Below are positions 34,779-43,529 of a DNA stretch of 55,894 bases, piece by piece; position 1 is the stretch's first letter; every line of letters starts with the position of its first letter. A program made the position numbers and the translations under genes. The notes beneath the pieces were generated by a model, which was not told the DNA's origin, did not search any database, and was given only the letters and a program-made list of their open reading frames with translations. This DNA comes from an uncultured Lachnoanaerobaculum sp. (GTDB lineage Bacteria > Bacillota > Clostridia > Lachnospirales > Lachnospiraceae), in assembly GCF_938015485.1 (NCBI RefSeq), contig NZ_CALLVU010000025.1, forward strand, positions 1 to 55,894. Reading direction: 5' to 3'.

Positions 34779-34917
34779 CATAACCCCCTTCAGTTTTTTA
34801 CAAATTGATTTTTCAATCATCATGTCACAGAATGCAACTTAACTTCTATAAGTTAGTACTTTCTAACCAATTCTATTTTATCACTTTGATGAAGGTTTTT
34901 CTATGTTTTAGAGTATT

Positions 34918-34955
34918 AAAAAAGGACACCTTTTACAGTGTCCCCATTGTTTTAA
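34918..34955 (-). terminator. Terminator of the Rpn gene (repeat copy 2)
   Basis: Same hairpin as at 32691-32713: GGACAC at 34924-34929, GTGTCC at 34938-34943, six T on the minus strand. About 37 bases match the first copy with one mismatch. It lies 16-50 nt after the Rpn stop. Confidence 0.8.
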
Positions 34956-34970
34956 GCCTTACTAAAGCAT

Positions 34971-35834
34971 TTACATTTTTTCATTTAAATATTTTTGAAA
35001 CGTACCTACGCTTAGATTTGCCCTTTTTGCGGCATCTTCTACTGAAATTATTCCGTCTTTTACAAGCATTAGTAATGTATTTATAACACCTTCTTTTCTA
35101 CCTTCTTTTATGCCCTCTCTTCTACCTTCTTTTTTACCCTCTCTTCTGCCCTCTTTTATCCACTTGTCTTTAGATTCTTCTTTAAATATGTCGTATAACT
35201 CCTTCATTGCATCCGTCATCTTATTACCCTCCTTAACATACTTAAAATCATATTTCATTTTAGATGTTACAGGAAAATTGTCACTGTAACAATCATCTTT
35301 TGTAAAAACTCCCATTAGTTCTGACAATATAGTTCCGTCATTTATATTGGCACTGATATATATTTCTTTAAGCCCGTTGTCAACTTCTCTATTACTTCCA
35401 TCTATCACCCTTTTTATTAAATATGAGCTCTTATTTTCTTTGAATATATCAAAATTGCAAATATATATCATGCACACTTCCGGCACATTATCAAAGCTTT
35501 CTCCTTTTTTCATCAAGCTTGTAGTCAGTACACTGCTGTAATACCTCACTCTTTTTTGATGATTTACATTGTCGGCATTTTGAACCTCAATATTCACTCG
35601 CCTTCCGTCTCTTAACTCACAATAAGCATCAAGTATTACAGAGCGTCTTTCTATACTAGTTATAGCATATTGCGACTTATTATTTAAGACTTTCAGATGA
35701 TAATCTTGCAAAAACGTCCTCAATATTTCTTCACAAAACTCCCTATTTTCTGCCATCTTTCTAAATATAATGTCGTCAATAGGATTTAACTTTTGTACAT
35801 ATTCTTTGAATTTTTGTATGGACCTGTCAGACAT
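34971..35834 (-). CDS. Rpn-family PD-(D/E)XK nuclease
   Basis: 287 residues. The N-terminal half has the Rpn/transposase-31-like nuclease: LNPIDDIIFRKM, ILDAYCELRDGRRVNIEVQ with the catalytic Asp and ExQ, then RVRYYSSVLT. Near residues 225-250 there is a run of EGRREGKKEGRREG-type repeats, typical for the family and variable in length. A small C-terminal helical domain follows (ISVEDAAKRANLSVGTFQKY). Rpn proteins cut DNA and promote RecA-independent recombination in E. coli; some act in defence. GGAGGT precedes the ATG. Confidence 0.85.
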   Translation of the reverse strand: MSDRSIQKFKEYVQKLNPIDDIIFRKMAENREFCEEILRTFLQDYHLKVLNNKSQYAITSIERRSVILDAYCELRDGRRVNIEVQNADNVNHQKRVRYYSSVLTTSLMKKGESFDNVPEVCMIYICNFDIFKENKSSYLIKRVIDGSNREVDNGLKEIYISANINDGTILSELMGVFTKDDCYSDNFPVTSKMKYDFKYVKEGNKMTDAMKELYDIFKEESKDKWIKEGRREGKKEGRREGIKEGRKEGVINTLLMLVKDGIISVEDAAKRANLSVGTFQKYLNEKM

Positions 35835-36034
35835 AAACCTCCTTTATAAATAAAGCCTTTTTTGAATTAGAAAATATAAGAAATATGTATCTAAAATTAT
35901 TAGATATGATGAACTGTATTCATAATTATTATAATAAATATTTTTAATTAAATCAATATACTTGATAGAAACATAATATATTTGTAAATTCTTTTAAATT
36001 CATTGACTAATTAGGTTTTTATAAATTTTCGCAA

Positions 36035-36061
36035 TAAAAAAGCCTCGGTTTCCCCGGGACT
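36035..36061 (-). terminator. Terminator of the orphan RelB gene
   Basis: AGCCTCGG (36041-36048) pairs, with one mismatch and one G-T pair, with CCCGGGACT (36053-36061); six T follow on the minus strand. Confidence 0.65.
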
Positions 36062-36066
36062 GAAAA

Positions 36067-36330
36067 TCAAAGTAACGCACTCATCAAATCTTTTACACTG
36101 TCAAAAGGGCCGTATAAGTCTTCATTATTTTTGGCAGACTCCATAGCTTTATATGTGGTTTCATTCGGCTCATCTATTTTCACCTCAAACGGTAGACCAT
36201 GACATCTAAGAGCCTGTCTGTAAAAAATGCCGGTTGCGGTACTTAAATCCAATCCCAACTCCTTAAACAGTTCCGATGCTTGCGCTTTCAACTCACTGTC
36301 CATCCTTAATGTAAGATTTCCCTTTGCCAC
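36067..36330 (-). CDS. Orphan RelB/DinJ-family antitoxin
   Basis: About 87 residues from a GTG at 36330, which has GGAGG 7 nt upstream. Ribbon-helix-helix NLTLRMDSELKAQASELFKE and the downstream LGLDLSTATGIFYRQALRC are typical for RelB/DinJ. No toxin gene follows: a terminator comes six bases after the stop and the next 200 bp are empty. The antitoxin is therefore alone, as a leftover or as a regulator in trans. Confidence 0.85.
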   Translation of the reverse strand: MAKGNLTLRMDSELKAQASELFKELGLDLSTATGIFYRQALRCHGLPFEVKIDEPNETTYKAMESAKNNEDLYGPFDSVKDLMSALL

Positions 36331-36393
36331 TTCCACACCTCCTATCTGACATAAGTATAGCAAAAGATATGTATATTACAAGTGCATTGCAAC

Positions 36394-36420
36394 AAAAAAG
36401 CCCCGGTCTCCCTGAGGCTT
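36394..36420 (-). terminator. Terminator of the polysaccharide operon
   Basis: A GC-rich stem (36399-36406 with 36411-36419, imperfect) followed by six T on the minus strand, 66 nt after the DUF2304 gene. Confidence 0.65.
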
Positions 36421-36485
36421 TGATATTATCCTTTTGCACTTCCACCAATATACCATGAAAGTTTCGACATTTTAAATTTCGACTC

Positions 36486-36833
36486 TTATTCCTTTCTCTC
36501 CCCATCCTCTTTCTCCTTCAGTGCCATCTCCTGAGCCAGATTCACAACCTTGTTTTCAAGAAGCGACATCTGTATGCTCATAAAGAAAAGCTTGATAAGG
36601 AGCATGCCTATTATTATCAGATAGACTATATTTGCGGGGGATTTGGCACCTACGAGGTCGGAGATAAGGTAGATGATCCCCGGGAACACCGCAAATACTA
36701 TCAGTATGATGGCAAAGACCACCCAGAACAGTCCGTCTTCTATTCTTATTTTTGATTTCCTTATCTTTCTAACAATGATAAAAAATGACATTATAGATAT
36801 CAAGATAAGTCCGATTCTTAGTATAGCTGTCAT
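36486..36833 (-). CDS. DUF2304 membrane protein
   Basis: 115 residues, three hydrophobic segments (about 1-20, 32-52, 65-85) and a charged C-terminal helix. The pattern RIEDGLFWVVFAIILIVFA is typical of DUF2304, a family nearly always next to a dolichyl-phosphate-mannose-synthase-like glycosyltransferase, as here (ATGA-type overlap with 36830). It probably helps that enzyme at the membrane. Last gene of the polysaccharide operon. Confidence 0.87.
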   Translation of the reverse strand: MTAILRIGLILISIMSFFIIVRKIRKSKIRIEDGLFWVVFAIILIVFAVFPGIIYLISDLVGAKSPANIVYLIIIGMLLIKLFFMSIQMSLLENKVVNLAQEMALKEKEDGERKE

Positions 36834-37522
36834 ATTTTTTTCTTCTCTCTAAAACTTTGAATAATAATGATGGATGTCAGCATCCTGAACATATACTTCA
36901 TGGCATTGATAGGTGTGAGGTAGCTTATACCCGCCACTCTCTCATCCATCTCACCCTGTACCTCACAGACTCTCATACCCTGCTTTATAAGATAGGATAC
37001 CGTATCCGGCTCAGGCGCATAGTTAAGTCTGAGTGCAAACTCTGCAATCAGCTTTTCATTGTACATTCGCATACCTGAAGTAGGGTCATGTATTGTCACG
37101 CCGGTACTTAACTTTATTGCAAGGCTGATAAGTCTTGAGCCCAACATCCTCATCGAGAAAGGCTTTTTCTTGGTTACAAATCTTGAAACGATGACTATAT
37201 CACATTCCTCACACTTTTTTCTCATTTCAGGTATATATTCCGGTCTGTGCTGTCCGTCGCCGTCAAACTGCACCGCATACTTATAACCGTTTTTGTGGGC
37301 ATATTTCATACCGGTTTGAAAAGCACCTGCAAGTCCCAGATTCACAGGCAAATCTATAATATTAAATCCTCTTTCTCTGCAGATCTTTGATGTAGCGTCA
37401 ATAGAGCCGTCATTTACAATCACATAGTCCACATCATTTAATGTATTTGTAAGTCGCTCTATTACATTTGCAATATTCTTTTCTTCATTAAATGCCGGTA
37501 TTATTACCAATGTATCAGACAT
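36830..37522 (-). CDS. Family 2 glycosyltransferase, polyprenyl-phosphate type
   Basis: 230 residues. GT-A fold: LVIIPAFNEEKNIANVIERL, NDGSIDAT, DGDGQHRPEYI (metal-binding DxD) and TGVTIHDPTSGMRMY. These are the marks of enzymes that load a sugar on undecaprenyl phosphate. No membrane helices, so it relies on a partner such as the DUF2304 protein. The ATG at 37522 follows GGAGATA and lies two bases after the previous stop. Confidence 0.9.
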   Translation of the reverse strand: MSDTLVIIPAFNEEKNIANVIERLTNTLNDVDYVIVNDGSIDATSKICRERGFNIIDLPVNLGLAGAFQTGMKYAHKNGYKYAVQFDGDGQHRPEYIPEMRKKCEECDIVIVSRFVTKKKPFSMRMLGSRLISLAIKLSTGVTIHDPTSGMRMYNEKLIAEFALRLNYAPEPDTVSYLIKQGMRVCEVQGEMDERVAGISYLTPINAMKYMFRMLTSIIIIQSFREKKKI

Positions 37523-37524
37523 AT

Positions 37525-38460
37525 CTATCTCCAAAAACCTTTATTCATGCTTAAAGCTCTCACCACACTCTTCGGCAATCTCTTAAAATTCTTACCTGCC
37601 AGAAATCCTGCATACTTGCAACCGCTGATATATACAAGCTTCACAACACTGATATATGAATGAGTGGACAAAAGATGCCCTAATGTCTTTAACACCATTT
37701 TTTTACCCTCACTCTCACTTTTTATATTCTTAAAGATCTTGGGATTGCTTGCCTGTGACACTCCGATATCAAAATTTCTTTTAAACTGCGCGGCTCCACT
37801 GTAGTTATGAGAATGTATTACCTTGGCCCATGCCTCATATTTTATAAAATATCCATGTTCAATAAGCTTGTATGCATAAAGCATATCTTCATTCAAAATC
37901 TCTCCCGTATCAAAGCCTCCAAGTACATTAAAGGTCTCTCTTTCATAGGCTGCACATACATTTGAAGCAAAGTAAGTTTTTATTCCAAGTGTCTGTTTTT
38001 CATTAAAGGACTTTATCATTGACTCTATAGGATAATTAAATTCCCTTGTAAACTTTTCAATCTTATTTGCCTTTTTGTCGGGTAATTGTCTTGCATAAGT
38101 CATCTTTATTGACTTGTCCATTCCTCGAATCAGATATTTTACAGTCTCCTTGTCAAAGCAGACCGCATCTTGAGTCATACATATAAAATACTTTGCATCG
38201 GATTTTGATACTCCGAGATTTCTGGTAGCACCGTGGTCAAATTCATTTTTTTCAATATGCTCAATATAAAGACTTACTTCGCTACCCTCAAATATACCTT
38301 TGATACCCTCTTCAATACCCGACTTGTCCCAAATACTTTTGTCCGTATTTATAATAATAATCTTACCGGGTTTTACACTTTGAGCCAAAAGCCTCTTTAT
38401 TGATGTCAAAAATCTGTTGTCAGGCTTATATGTAGGTATTATTACATCTACTAAATTCAT
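37525..38460 (-). CDS. Family 2 glycosyltransferase (rhamnosyltransferase-like)
   Basis: 311 residues. VDVIIPTYKPDNRFLTSIKR at the front, FDHGATRNLGVSKSDAKYFI and MTQDAVCFD as the metal site, as in rhamnan-type transferases. Acts on the cytoplasmic face of the membrane in surface polysaccharide assembly. The ATG overlaps the stop of the flippase gene by four bases. Confidence 0.87.
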   Translation of the reverse strand: MNLVDVIIPTYKPDNRFLTSIKRLLAQSVKPGKIIIINTDKSIWDKSGIEEGIKGIFEGSEVSLYIEHIEKNEFDHGATRNLGVSKSDAKYFICMTQDAVCFDKETVKYLIRGMDKSIKMTYARQLPDKKANKIEKFTREFNYPIESMIKSFNEKQTLGIKTYFASNVCAAYERETFNVLGGFDTGEILNEDMLYAYKLIEHGYFIKYEAWAKVIHSHNYSGAAQFKRNFDIGVSQASNPKIFKNIKSESEGKKMVLKTLGHLLSTHSYISVVKLVYISGCKYAGFLAGKNFKRLPKSVVRALSMNKGFWR

Positions 38461-39689
38461 TTTTTAACCTTTCTGAGTCCGAAAATCACCGCTATAAAGA
38501 AAAATACGGTCAATACCGACATGGTAATCATATATGCAAGTGCGGCTCCGTTCATAGCAAAGTATTTTACCATAAAATCGCTGAAAAAATATGCAAACAC
38601 CGCACCGACCACATATATAAAGAATATAACTCCGGTCATCTCAAATATAACCAGACAGTAATATCCGAGATTTACTATTGCATAAAGTCCTCCGCCAAGT
38701 ATCACCAAAACCAAGGCCGGTCTGTAAGGCTTAATTGCACTTCCGGCGTCTCCAAGTACAAGCTTAAGCGCAGGTATTCCAAATATATAAGCCGCAAGCA
38801 TTCCAAATAATGTTGCCGCAAATATAAATACCGCAATCTTTGATATGGTCGAAACAAAATTTTTTTTGTTACCTGTCTTATACAGTAGTGACAGTTTTGT
38901 AAGTATCGGCCTTATTATAAATCCCGCCATCAAATTTATTATGGAAGTCGGGATAAATATTATACTGAAGTAGCCGTTTAACTCCTCTCCGAGTCTGTAG
39001 TTTACAGCATACTTTGCTGCGGCAAATATATAAAGATCTATAAATGCTCCCAAAAACAGCCACTTGCTCTTGTTTAATAAAGAGAGATATGACAATTTTT
39101 TTATACTCTTATCTATATTCAATCTGCCAAGCGGTATAATATCAAAAACCAACGCCGCAACCGCTATACTTGGCAGCAGAGCCAAAGAGCTGAGTCTTAA
39201 ATCCCCTGTAATTCCAAGGATTCCCAAAAATATGCATACACAGAATAATGTCCTGAAAAGTGTTGCCTTTCCCGTCATATCAAGTCTGTCCTGTCTTTGC
39301 ATTTCAGACTCAAATATATCACAAAATCCGTCTAAAATCTTATACAGCGACAATATCATATATACTTCAAAGACATAGCTGTCCTTTGTCATAAACACTA
39401 TGTATACAAAACCTGCCAAAACGGCCAAAAGTGAAGTCATTACACGGAATCTTAAATAATCACAAAATGTATATTCATTTGAAACATCGGTAACCTGTAT
39501 CGGTCTCATACCGAAGTATGAGACTATATAAAGCTGCTGGCCTAATGTGGAAAATCCGAAGAAAAATACTCCGCCTGCATACGCTCCCGCAAGCCTAGTG
39601 ACAGCCACCCCAAGCAGCATACTTGTAACGGCATATACAAGACTGCCAAGCATATTCCAAAAATATGCACTTCTTTCTTTACTGTCCAT
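38457..39689 (-). CDS. Polysaccharide flippase-like membrane protein
   Basis: 410 residues with 11-12 hydrophobic segments and the MOP/Wzx look (AYFWNMLGSLVYAVTSMLLG at the front). It should move a lipid-linked oligosaccharide or a related lipid across the membrane. It is shorter than the second flippase in the operon (40713-42140). Two flippases in one operon suggests two products, or one working on a different lipid. It ends in an overlap with the transferase downstream. Confidence 0.85.
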   Translation of the reverse strand: MDSKERSAYFWNMLGSLVYAVTSMLLGVAVTRLAGAYAGGVFFFGFSTLGQQLYIVSYFGMRPIQVTDVSNEYTFCDYLRFRVMTSLLAVLAGFVYIVFMTKDSYVFEVYMILSLYKILDGFCDIFESEMQRQDRLDMTGKATLFRTLFCVCIFLGILGITGDLRLSSLALLPSIAVAALVFDIIPLGRLNIDKSIKKLSYLSLLNKSKWLFLGAFIDLYIFAAAKYAVNYRLGEELNGYFSIIFIPTSIINLMAGFIIRPILTKLSLLYKTGNKKNFVSTISKIAVFIFAATLFGMLAAYIFGIPALKLVLGDAGSAIKPYRPALVLVILGGGLYAIVNLGYYCLVIFEMTGVIFFIYVVGAVFAYFFSDFMVKYFAMNGAALAYMITMSVLTVFFFIAVIFGLRKVKK

Positions 39690-39702
39690 AATATATCCAA
39701 AT

Positions 39703-40710
39703 CTATTTTAATTCCACCATGGTTATTTCTTTTGCAAAGAGGCCGTATTTTTTAACACTTAAATCATTAAGTTCCATGCCTCTGCAAAGTCTTATAATTG
39801 CTTCCAGCTCATTTACTCCGGCATTGTGAGTAAATGGATAGCCTCCGCCAAATCTTGCATTCATATCTATTATATAGGCTTTCCCGTTTGATAAGAGTAT
39901 ATCCATATCAAGATTTCCTATATGAGAAAGGCTTTTTGCAATCTTCTTTCCTACAGCCTCAAGCTCACTGTTTTCGGTGACCTCTGCAATATCGGTTTCA
40001 CCCGATCTCATAGCATATTTTCTTTTTACCGTAACACTTAGATTCTTTCCTTCAAGATTATTGAAAATATCCAGTCCGAACTCATCTCCTTTAATCTTTT
40101 CCTGTATAAGTATCGCTCTGTTTATATCGGCATTTGACTCAAATCTCAAATATGATTTTTGAATACTTCTCTTTGCCTTTTCATAGAGAACTTCAAGTTC
40201 CTTTTTATCCTCGGCTTCAAAAATACTTAGTGAACCCATTCCCCATCTGGGTTTTAAAATATAAGTTTTATTATCAAAATCAGCATATTCAAGTGCCTTA
40301 TCAAGATCCAAATAAGTTTCAGGCACAGGCATATTTATCTTCTTAAGATACTCCAGCATTTCAAACTTATCATTACAAATATTTATAACATCCTCATTTG
40401 AGACAATGACCTTTACCCCCAAAGCCTCAAATTCGGCTTTATTCTTTGCAAGTATCATAAGGTCGATGTCAAAAAGCGAAATTAAAATATCTATTTTTTC
40501 ATTTTTGCATAAATCCAGCAAAAAAGGAATATATTCTTTATCATATATAAGCGGTGACTCAAAAGCCTTGTCAGCCACACTCATAGCGGTTGTATTCATA
40601 TCCGAATTTGTCGCTACAACATTTCCGCTTAATCCAAGGTCTTTGTATATGTCCCTTAAATAATCGATTATATATGCTCTTCTACCCACACTGGTCAAAA
40701 GTATATTCAT
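39703..40710 (-). CDS. ATP-grasp ligase of the polysaccharide operon
   Basis: 335 residues. A Rossmann-like N-terminus (MNILLTSVGRRAYI) and an ATP-grasp core: YILKPRWGMGSLSIFEAE for ATP, ILIQEKIKGDEFGLDI and the metal-binding IDMNARFGGGYPF. It resembles the carbamoyl-phosphate-synthase-like group found in capsule clusters, which join an amino acid or another carboxylate to an amine. It might decorate the polysaccharide with an amino acid; substrate unknown. It begins two bases after the larger flippase. Confidence 0.85.
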   Translation of the reverse strand: MNILLTSVGRRAYIIDYLRDIYKDLGLSGNVVATNSDMNTTAMSVADKAFESPLIYDKEYIPFLLDLCKNEKIDILISLFDIDLMILAKNKAEFEALGVKVIVSNEDVINICNDKFEMLEYLKKINMPVPETYLDLDKALEYADFDNKTYILKPRWGMGSLSIFEAEDKKELEVLYEKAKRSIQKSYLRFESNADINRAILIQEKIKGDEFGLDIFNNLEGKNLSVTVKRKYAMRSGETDIAEVTENSELEAVGKKIAKSLSHIGNLDMDILLSNGKAYIIDMNARFGGGYPFTHNAGVNELEAIIRLCRGMELNDLSVKKYGLFAKEITMVELK

Positions 40711-40712
40711 TA

Positions 40713-42140
40713 TTATCTCACCTTACTCACTATCATCTTAAAGTTCTCATTTTTCATAACTACGGCCAATGCTATATAAATAATCACACCAAGCACTATC
40801 TGTATCAGAAGACTTAAAATACCGACTCCTATATGCTTACCTGCAATGTAAATAATAATTCCCATAATTATAGCAGGGATAAAGTTGTTTAAAGCATCCA
40901 AACTCTGTTCTTTTAGGGTGTACCCTAAGAGCTTTCCGTTCGGTGCCGCATTTATATATGCACAAATCAGATCCGAAAAGGCCTTAAGCCCCACAAACAC
41001 AAATACATTATACCTTATTCCAATCAGCAATATGGCAATTCCAAGAATCTTTTTTATAATTTCAAGCTTTAAAAATATATCACTTCTGCCCATAGCATTC
41101 AGCGCCTCAAGGTTTGAGACATGAATCGGCCAAAATACATACGAAAAACACATCATCTGCAAAAACGGTATTGCAATCCTCCACTTCTCTCCAAGCAGTA
41201 AAAGTATCAGATTATCACTGATCGCCGCAAGACCACACATCATAGGTGCCACCACAAATGTGGAAAGTCTTACTGATGACTTTAAAAGTGCTTTTACATC
41301 TTCCTTACTTTCCTGTTTTTTTGACATGGCAGGAAGAAGTACGGACTGTATGGCGGATGAAAGATTGCTTACTACAAGCTTCGGGAATTGCTCACCTCTG
41401 TTGAATGATCCCAGCATATCTTCACTGTATGCCTTACCTATAACAAGTCCATGTATATTTGTAAAAATCGTATCTATCAGTGATGCGACCAATAGCTTCG
41501 AGCCGTAGGCAAACATGGTTTTTAATCTTTCCAAACTGAACTTAAGTCCCGGAAAATATTTTATACCTATACCGAGTATTATAAGGAGTGCAAAATAATA
41601 TACTATCTGTTGGAACACCAAGGCCCAGACCTTGGCTCCCTCAAGTGCCATAATTACACTCACACTTCCTGAAATCACAGACGAAAGAAATGTTGCAATA
41701 AAAAGAGTTTTAAACTTCATATTTCTGGCAACATATGAATTTTCTATTGATATAATACTTCCCGGCAGTATTATTATGCCCATAACTCTCAGTATGTCGG
41801 TAAGCTCAGGATTTTTATATATATCCGCTATTACGGGTGAGCCCAAAAATAACAGTATATATATCGCCAGTGATAAGAGTACATTAAAAATCAGCACAGA
41901 TGAAAAGTCCAAATCATCCGCATGAAACTTTTGTATCAGTGCTGAAGCAAATCCGTTTTGTACCAAAACATTAGCTATTGTTGTAAATATCAAAACTATT
42001 GCAACTATTCCATACTCTGACGGACTTAAAAGCCTTGCAAGGAGTACAGACACTATAAACTGGACTCCCTGCGAACCTCCGTTTTCAAGTATTTTCCAAA
42101 AAAGAGATGTGGAAATCTCACTTTTATTTTTCTTATTCAT
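40713..42140 (-). CDS. Lipopolysaccharide/capsule flippase, WzxC-like
   Basis: 475 residues, about 12-14 membrane helices. The front SLFWKILENGGSQGVQFIVS and LARLLSPSEYGIVAIVLIFT are typical for the WzxC/TuaB polysaccharide transporter group. It exports the undecaprenyl-linked repeat unit. The start overlaps the stop of the upstream transferase by one base. Confidence 0.9.
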   Translation of the reverse strand: MNKKNKSEISTSLFWKILENGGSQGVQFIVSVLLARLLSPSEYGIVAIVLIFTTIANVLVQNGFASALIQKFHADDLDFSSVLIFNVLLSLAIYILLFLGSPVIADIYKNPELTDILRVMGIIILPGSIISIENSYVARNMKFKTLFIATFLSSVISGSVSVIMALEGAKVWALVFQQIVYYFALLIILGIGIKYFPGLKFSLERLKTMFAYGSKLLVASLIDTIFTNIHGLVIGKAYSEDMLGSFNRGEQFPKLVVSNLSSAIQSVLLPAMSKKQESKEDVKALLKSSVRLSTFVVAPMMCGLAAISDNLILLLLGEKWRIAIPFLQMMCFSYVFWPIHVSNLEALNAMGRSDIFLKLEIIKKILGIAILLIGIRYNVFVFVGLKAFSDLICAYINAAPNGKLLGYTLKEQSLDALNNFIPAIIMGIIIYIAGKHIGVGILSLLIQIVLGVIIYIALAVVMKNENFKMIVSKVR

Positions 42141-43120
42141 CAGATATTCAACATCTCTCCTATTGTAAGTATTTTTGAACTTTTAAAAAATGAATATTTC
42201 AAGATATCTCTTATCTTTGATATCCTGTTTTTAGATTTCATATTTGCAAAGGCATTTAAATATTTGCGTGCAAAATATGTATCGGCCGACCTGCTTTTCC
42301 CAAGTTCATCCTTATATAATCTTAAAAACTCCTCCACCTGAGCAAACATACAGTCATAGTTTTCTCTTATCCTTTGTTTGTTTCTCTTTTTTATATTGCG
42401 AAGTTCCAGAGGATTCTTTGCACCAAGTTCATTGCTTTCATGTTGACGATACTTTACAAGGCACTCATTAAGAAAACCTACTTTACCGAATGTAAAGGCA
42501 ATCAGTCCAAGCCACCAGTCATGCATAAAAGAAACCTCAGGCCTTTTATATATATCAAGCAATGCTTTATTTATAATCACCGTATTTCCTGTAATATTGT
42601 TTTCAACAAGATACCTTGAAAAACTTTTTTCTGTGCTTATTGTATAAAGGTATTTTGACTCCTTTTTTGCATACTTTATGGCTTCACTCATACCTGTAAG
42701 TTCACTCATTTTTTTGTTCTTTGAATTCAGGTTTTCATCCACTATCTCCAAATCCGAATGCAGCAGTATCGGTGTTTCTTTGCCATACCTTCTTTCAAGC
42801 CTTTGTATGGCTTTCAGACTTTTTTCGAGCTTGTCACTTTGCCAAAAGTCATCCTGATCGCAAAGCGCAATATATTCGGCATCAGCCATATCAAGCAGAT
42901 TGTAAAAGTTTTCTTTCGCACTGTGAGTATTGCTCTGAACAACCTTTATCTTCTCGCCCAATACACTCTCATAGCTTCTTAATATTTCAAAAGTACAATC
43001 GCTTGAATTGTCGTCACTTGCAAGTATATAGTAGTCCTTAAAACTTTGACTTATTATACTTTCTATCTGCTCAGGCAAAAATCTTTCACCGTTATAGGTC
43101 GCAAGTAAAATTTCTATCAT
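42140..43120 (-). CDS. Family 2 glycosyltransferase
   Basis: 326 residues. IEILLATYNGERFLPEQIES, SDDNSSDCT and LCDQDDFWQSDKLEKSL mark the GT2 subgroup of alpha-L-rhamnosyltransferase-like enzymes. The ATG at 43120 is preceded by AGGA at 5 nt and lies seven bases after the stop of a further transferase that is cut by the joint at about 43,285. Confidence 0.9.
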   Translation of the reverse strand: MIEILLATYNGERFLPEQIESIISQSFKDYYILASDDNSSDCTFEILRSYESVLGEKIKVVQSNTHSAKENFYNLLDMADAEYIALCDQDDFWQSDKLEKSLKAIQRLERRYGKETPILLHSDLEIVDENLNSKNKKMSELTGMSEAIKYAKKESKYLYTISTEKSFSRYLVENNITGNTVIINKALLDIYKRPEVSFMHDWWLGLIAFTFGKVGFLNECLVKYRQHESNELGAKNPLELRNIKKRNKQRIRENYDCMFAQVEEFLRLYKDELGKSRSADTYFARKYLNAFANMKSKNRISKIRDILKYSFFKSSKILTIGEMLNI

Positions 43121-43127
43121 ACGCATC

Positions 43128-43289
43128 CTAGAGTAATCCGAAAATAATCACTTCAAGCCTTACAAATGCAAAAAATACTTTTGCAAATATCTGCCAAAGA
43201 GGGTTTATCTTCAGATAATTTTTATAAAAATACATTGTGGACTCTTCTCTTATTTTCTGGCGTGAGTAGAGGCTTTTTAAACTTTTTTT
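43128..43289 (-). pseudogene. C-terminal fragment of a further glycosyltransferase (cut at the joint)
   Basis: The minus-strand frame SLKSLYSRQKIREESTMYFY continues to LWQIFAKVFFAFVRLEVIIF and a TAG at 43128-43130, seven bases before the next start. Length and spacing are those of the last 50 residues of an operon gene. On its 5' side the frame breaks at the T7 run (43283-43289), where the other genome begins. It is not a biological truncation, in my reading. Confidence 0.65.
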
Positions 43290-43300
43290 GATGCTGAATA
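43278..43300. other. Joint between two genomes
   Basis: Left of this point codon use, ribosome sites and gene families are Lachnospiraceae-like. Right of it the DNA is much richer in A and T and the genes look like Leptotrichia. Coding frames on both sides break here: the minus-strand transferase and the plus-strand F-protein. A run of seven T (43283-43289) is shared by both sides. A chimeric assembly is likely. Confidence 0.85.
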
Positions 43301-43511
43301 CAGAAGTTTTTTAACGATAGGTGAGAGAACTGGAAAAATGGAAATTTCATTTTTTAATTTGAATGAAATATATTATGAAAGAGTAAATGAAAAGATTAAA
43401 TGGTTTTTAAAAATGTTTGAGCCATTTTCGATAATTTTTATTGGAATATTAATTGGTGGAATAATATTTTCAGTTATGCTTCCAATTTTTAAAATGGGAG
43501 AAATGCTATAA
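43284..43511 (+). pseudogene. C-terminal fragment of a type II secretion/type IV pilus F protein
   Basis: The frame opens at the joint and reads FFDAEYRSFLTIGERTGKME, then NEIYYERVNEKIKW, then a membrane helix FSIIFIGILIGGIIFSVMLP and the end IFKMGEML. GspF/PilC proteins end in exactly this way (GEETG/GERTG, a helix, then LPIFxMG). About 75 residues of a normal 350-400 are present. The rest must lie in the original genome to the left of what was joined. Confidence 0.75.
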
Positions 43512-43529
43512 AAATAAAAAAGGAAAAAT

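Noticed and set aside
36293..36505. 70-codon minus-strand ORF upstream of the orphan RelB
   Set aside because: It covers a terminator and the RelB ribosome site, and its composition does not look like protein.
43128..43511. Reading the composition change as lateral gene transfer
   Set aside because: No integrase, tRNA or repeat is at the boundary, both flanking genes are cut at the same T run, and the right side carries housekeeping genes; a chimeric assembly explains it better.
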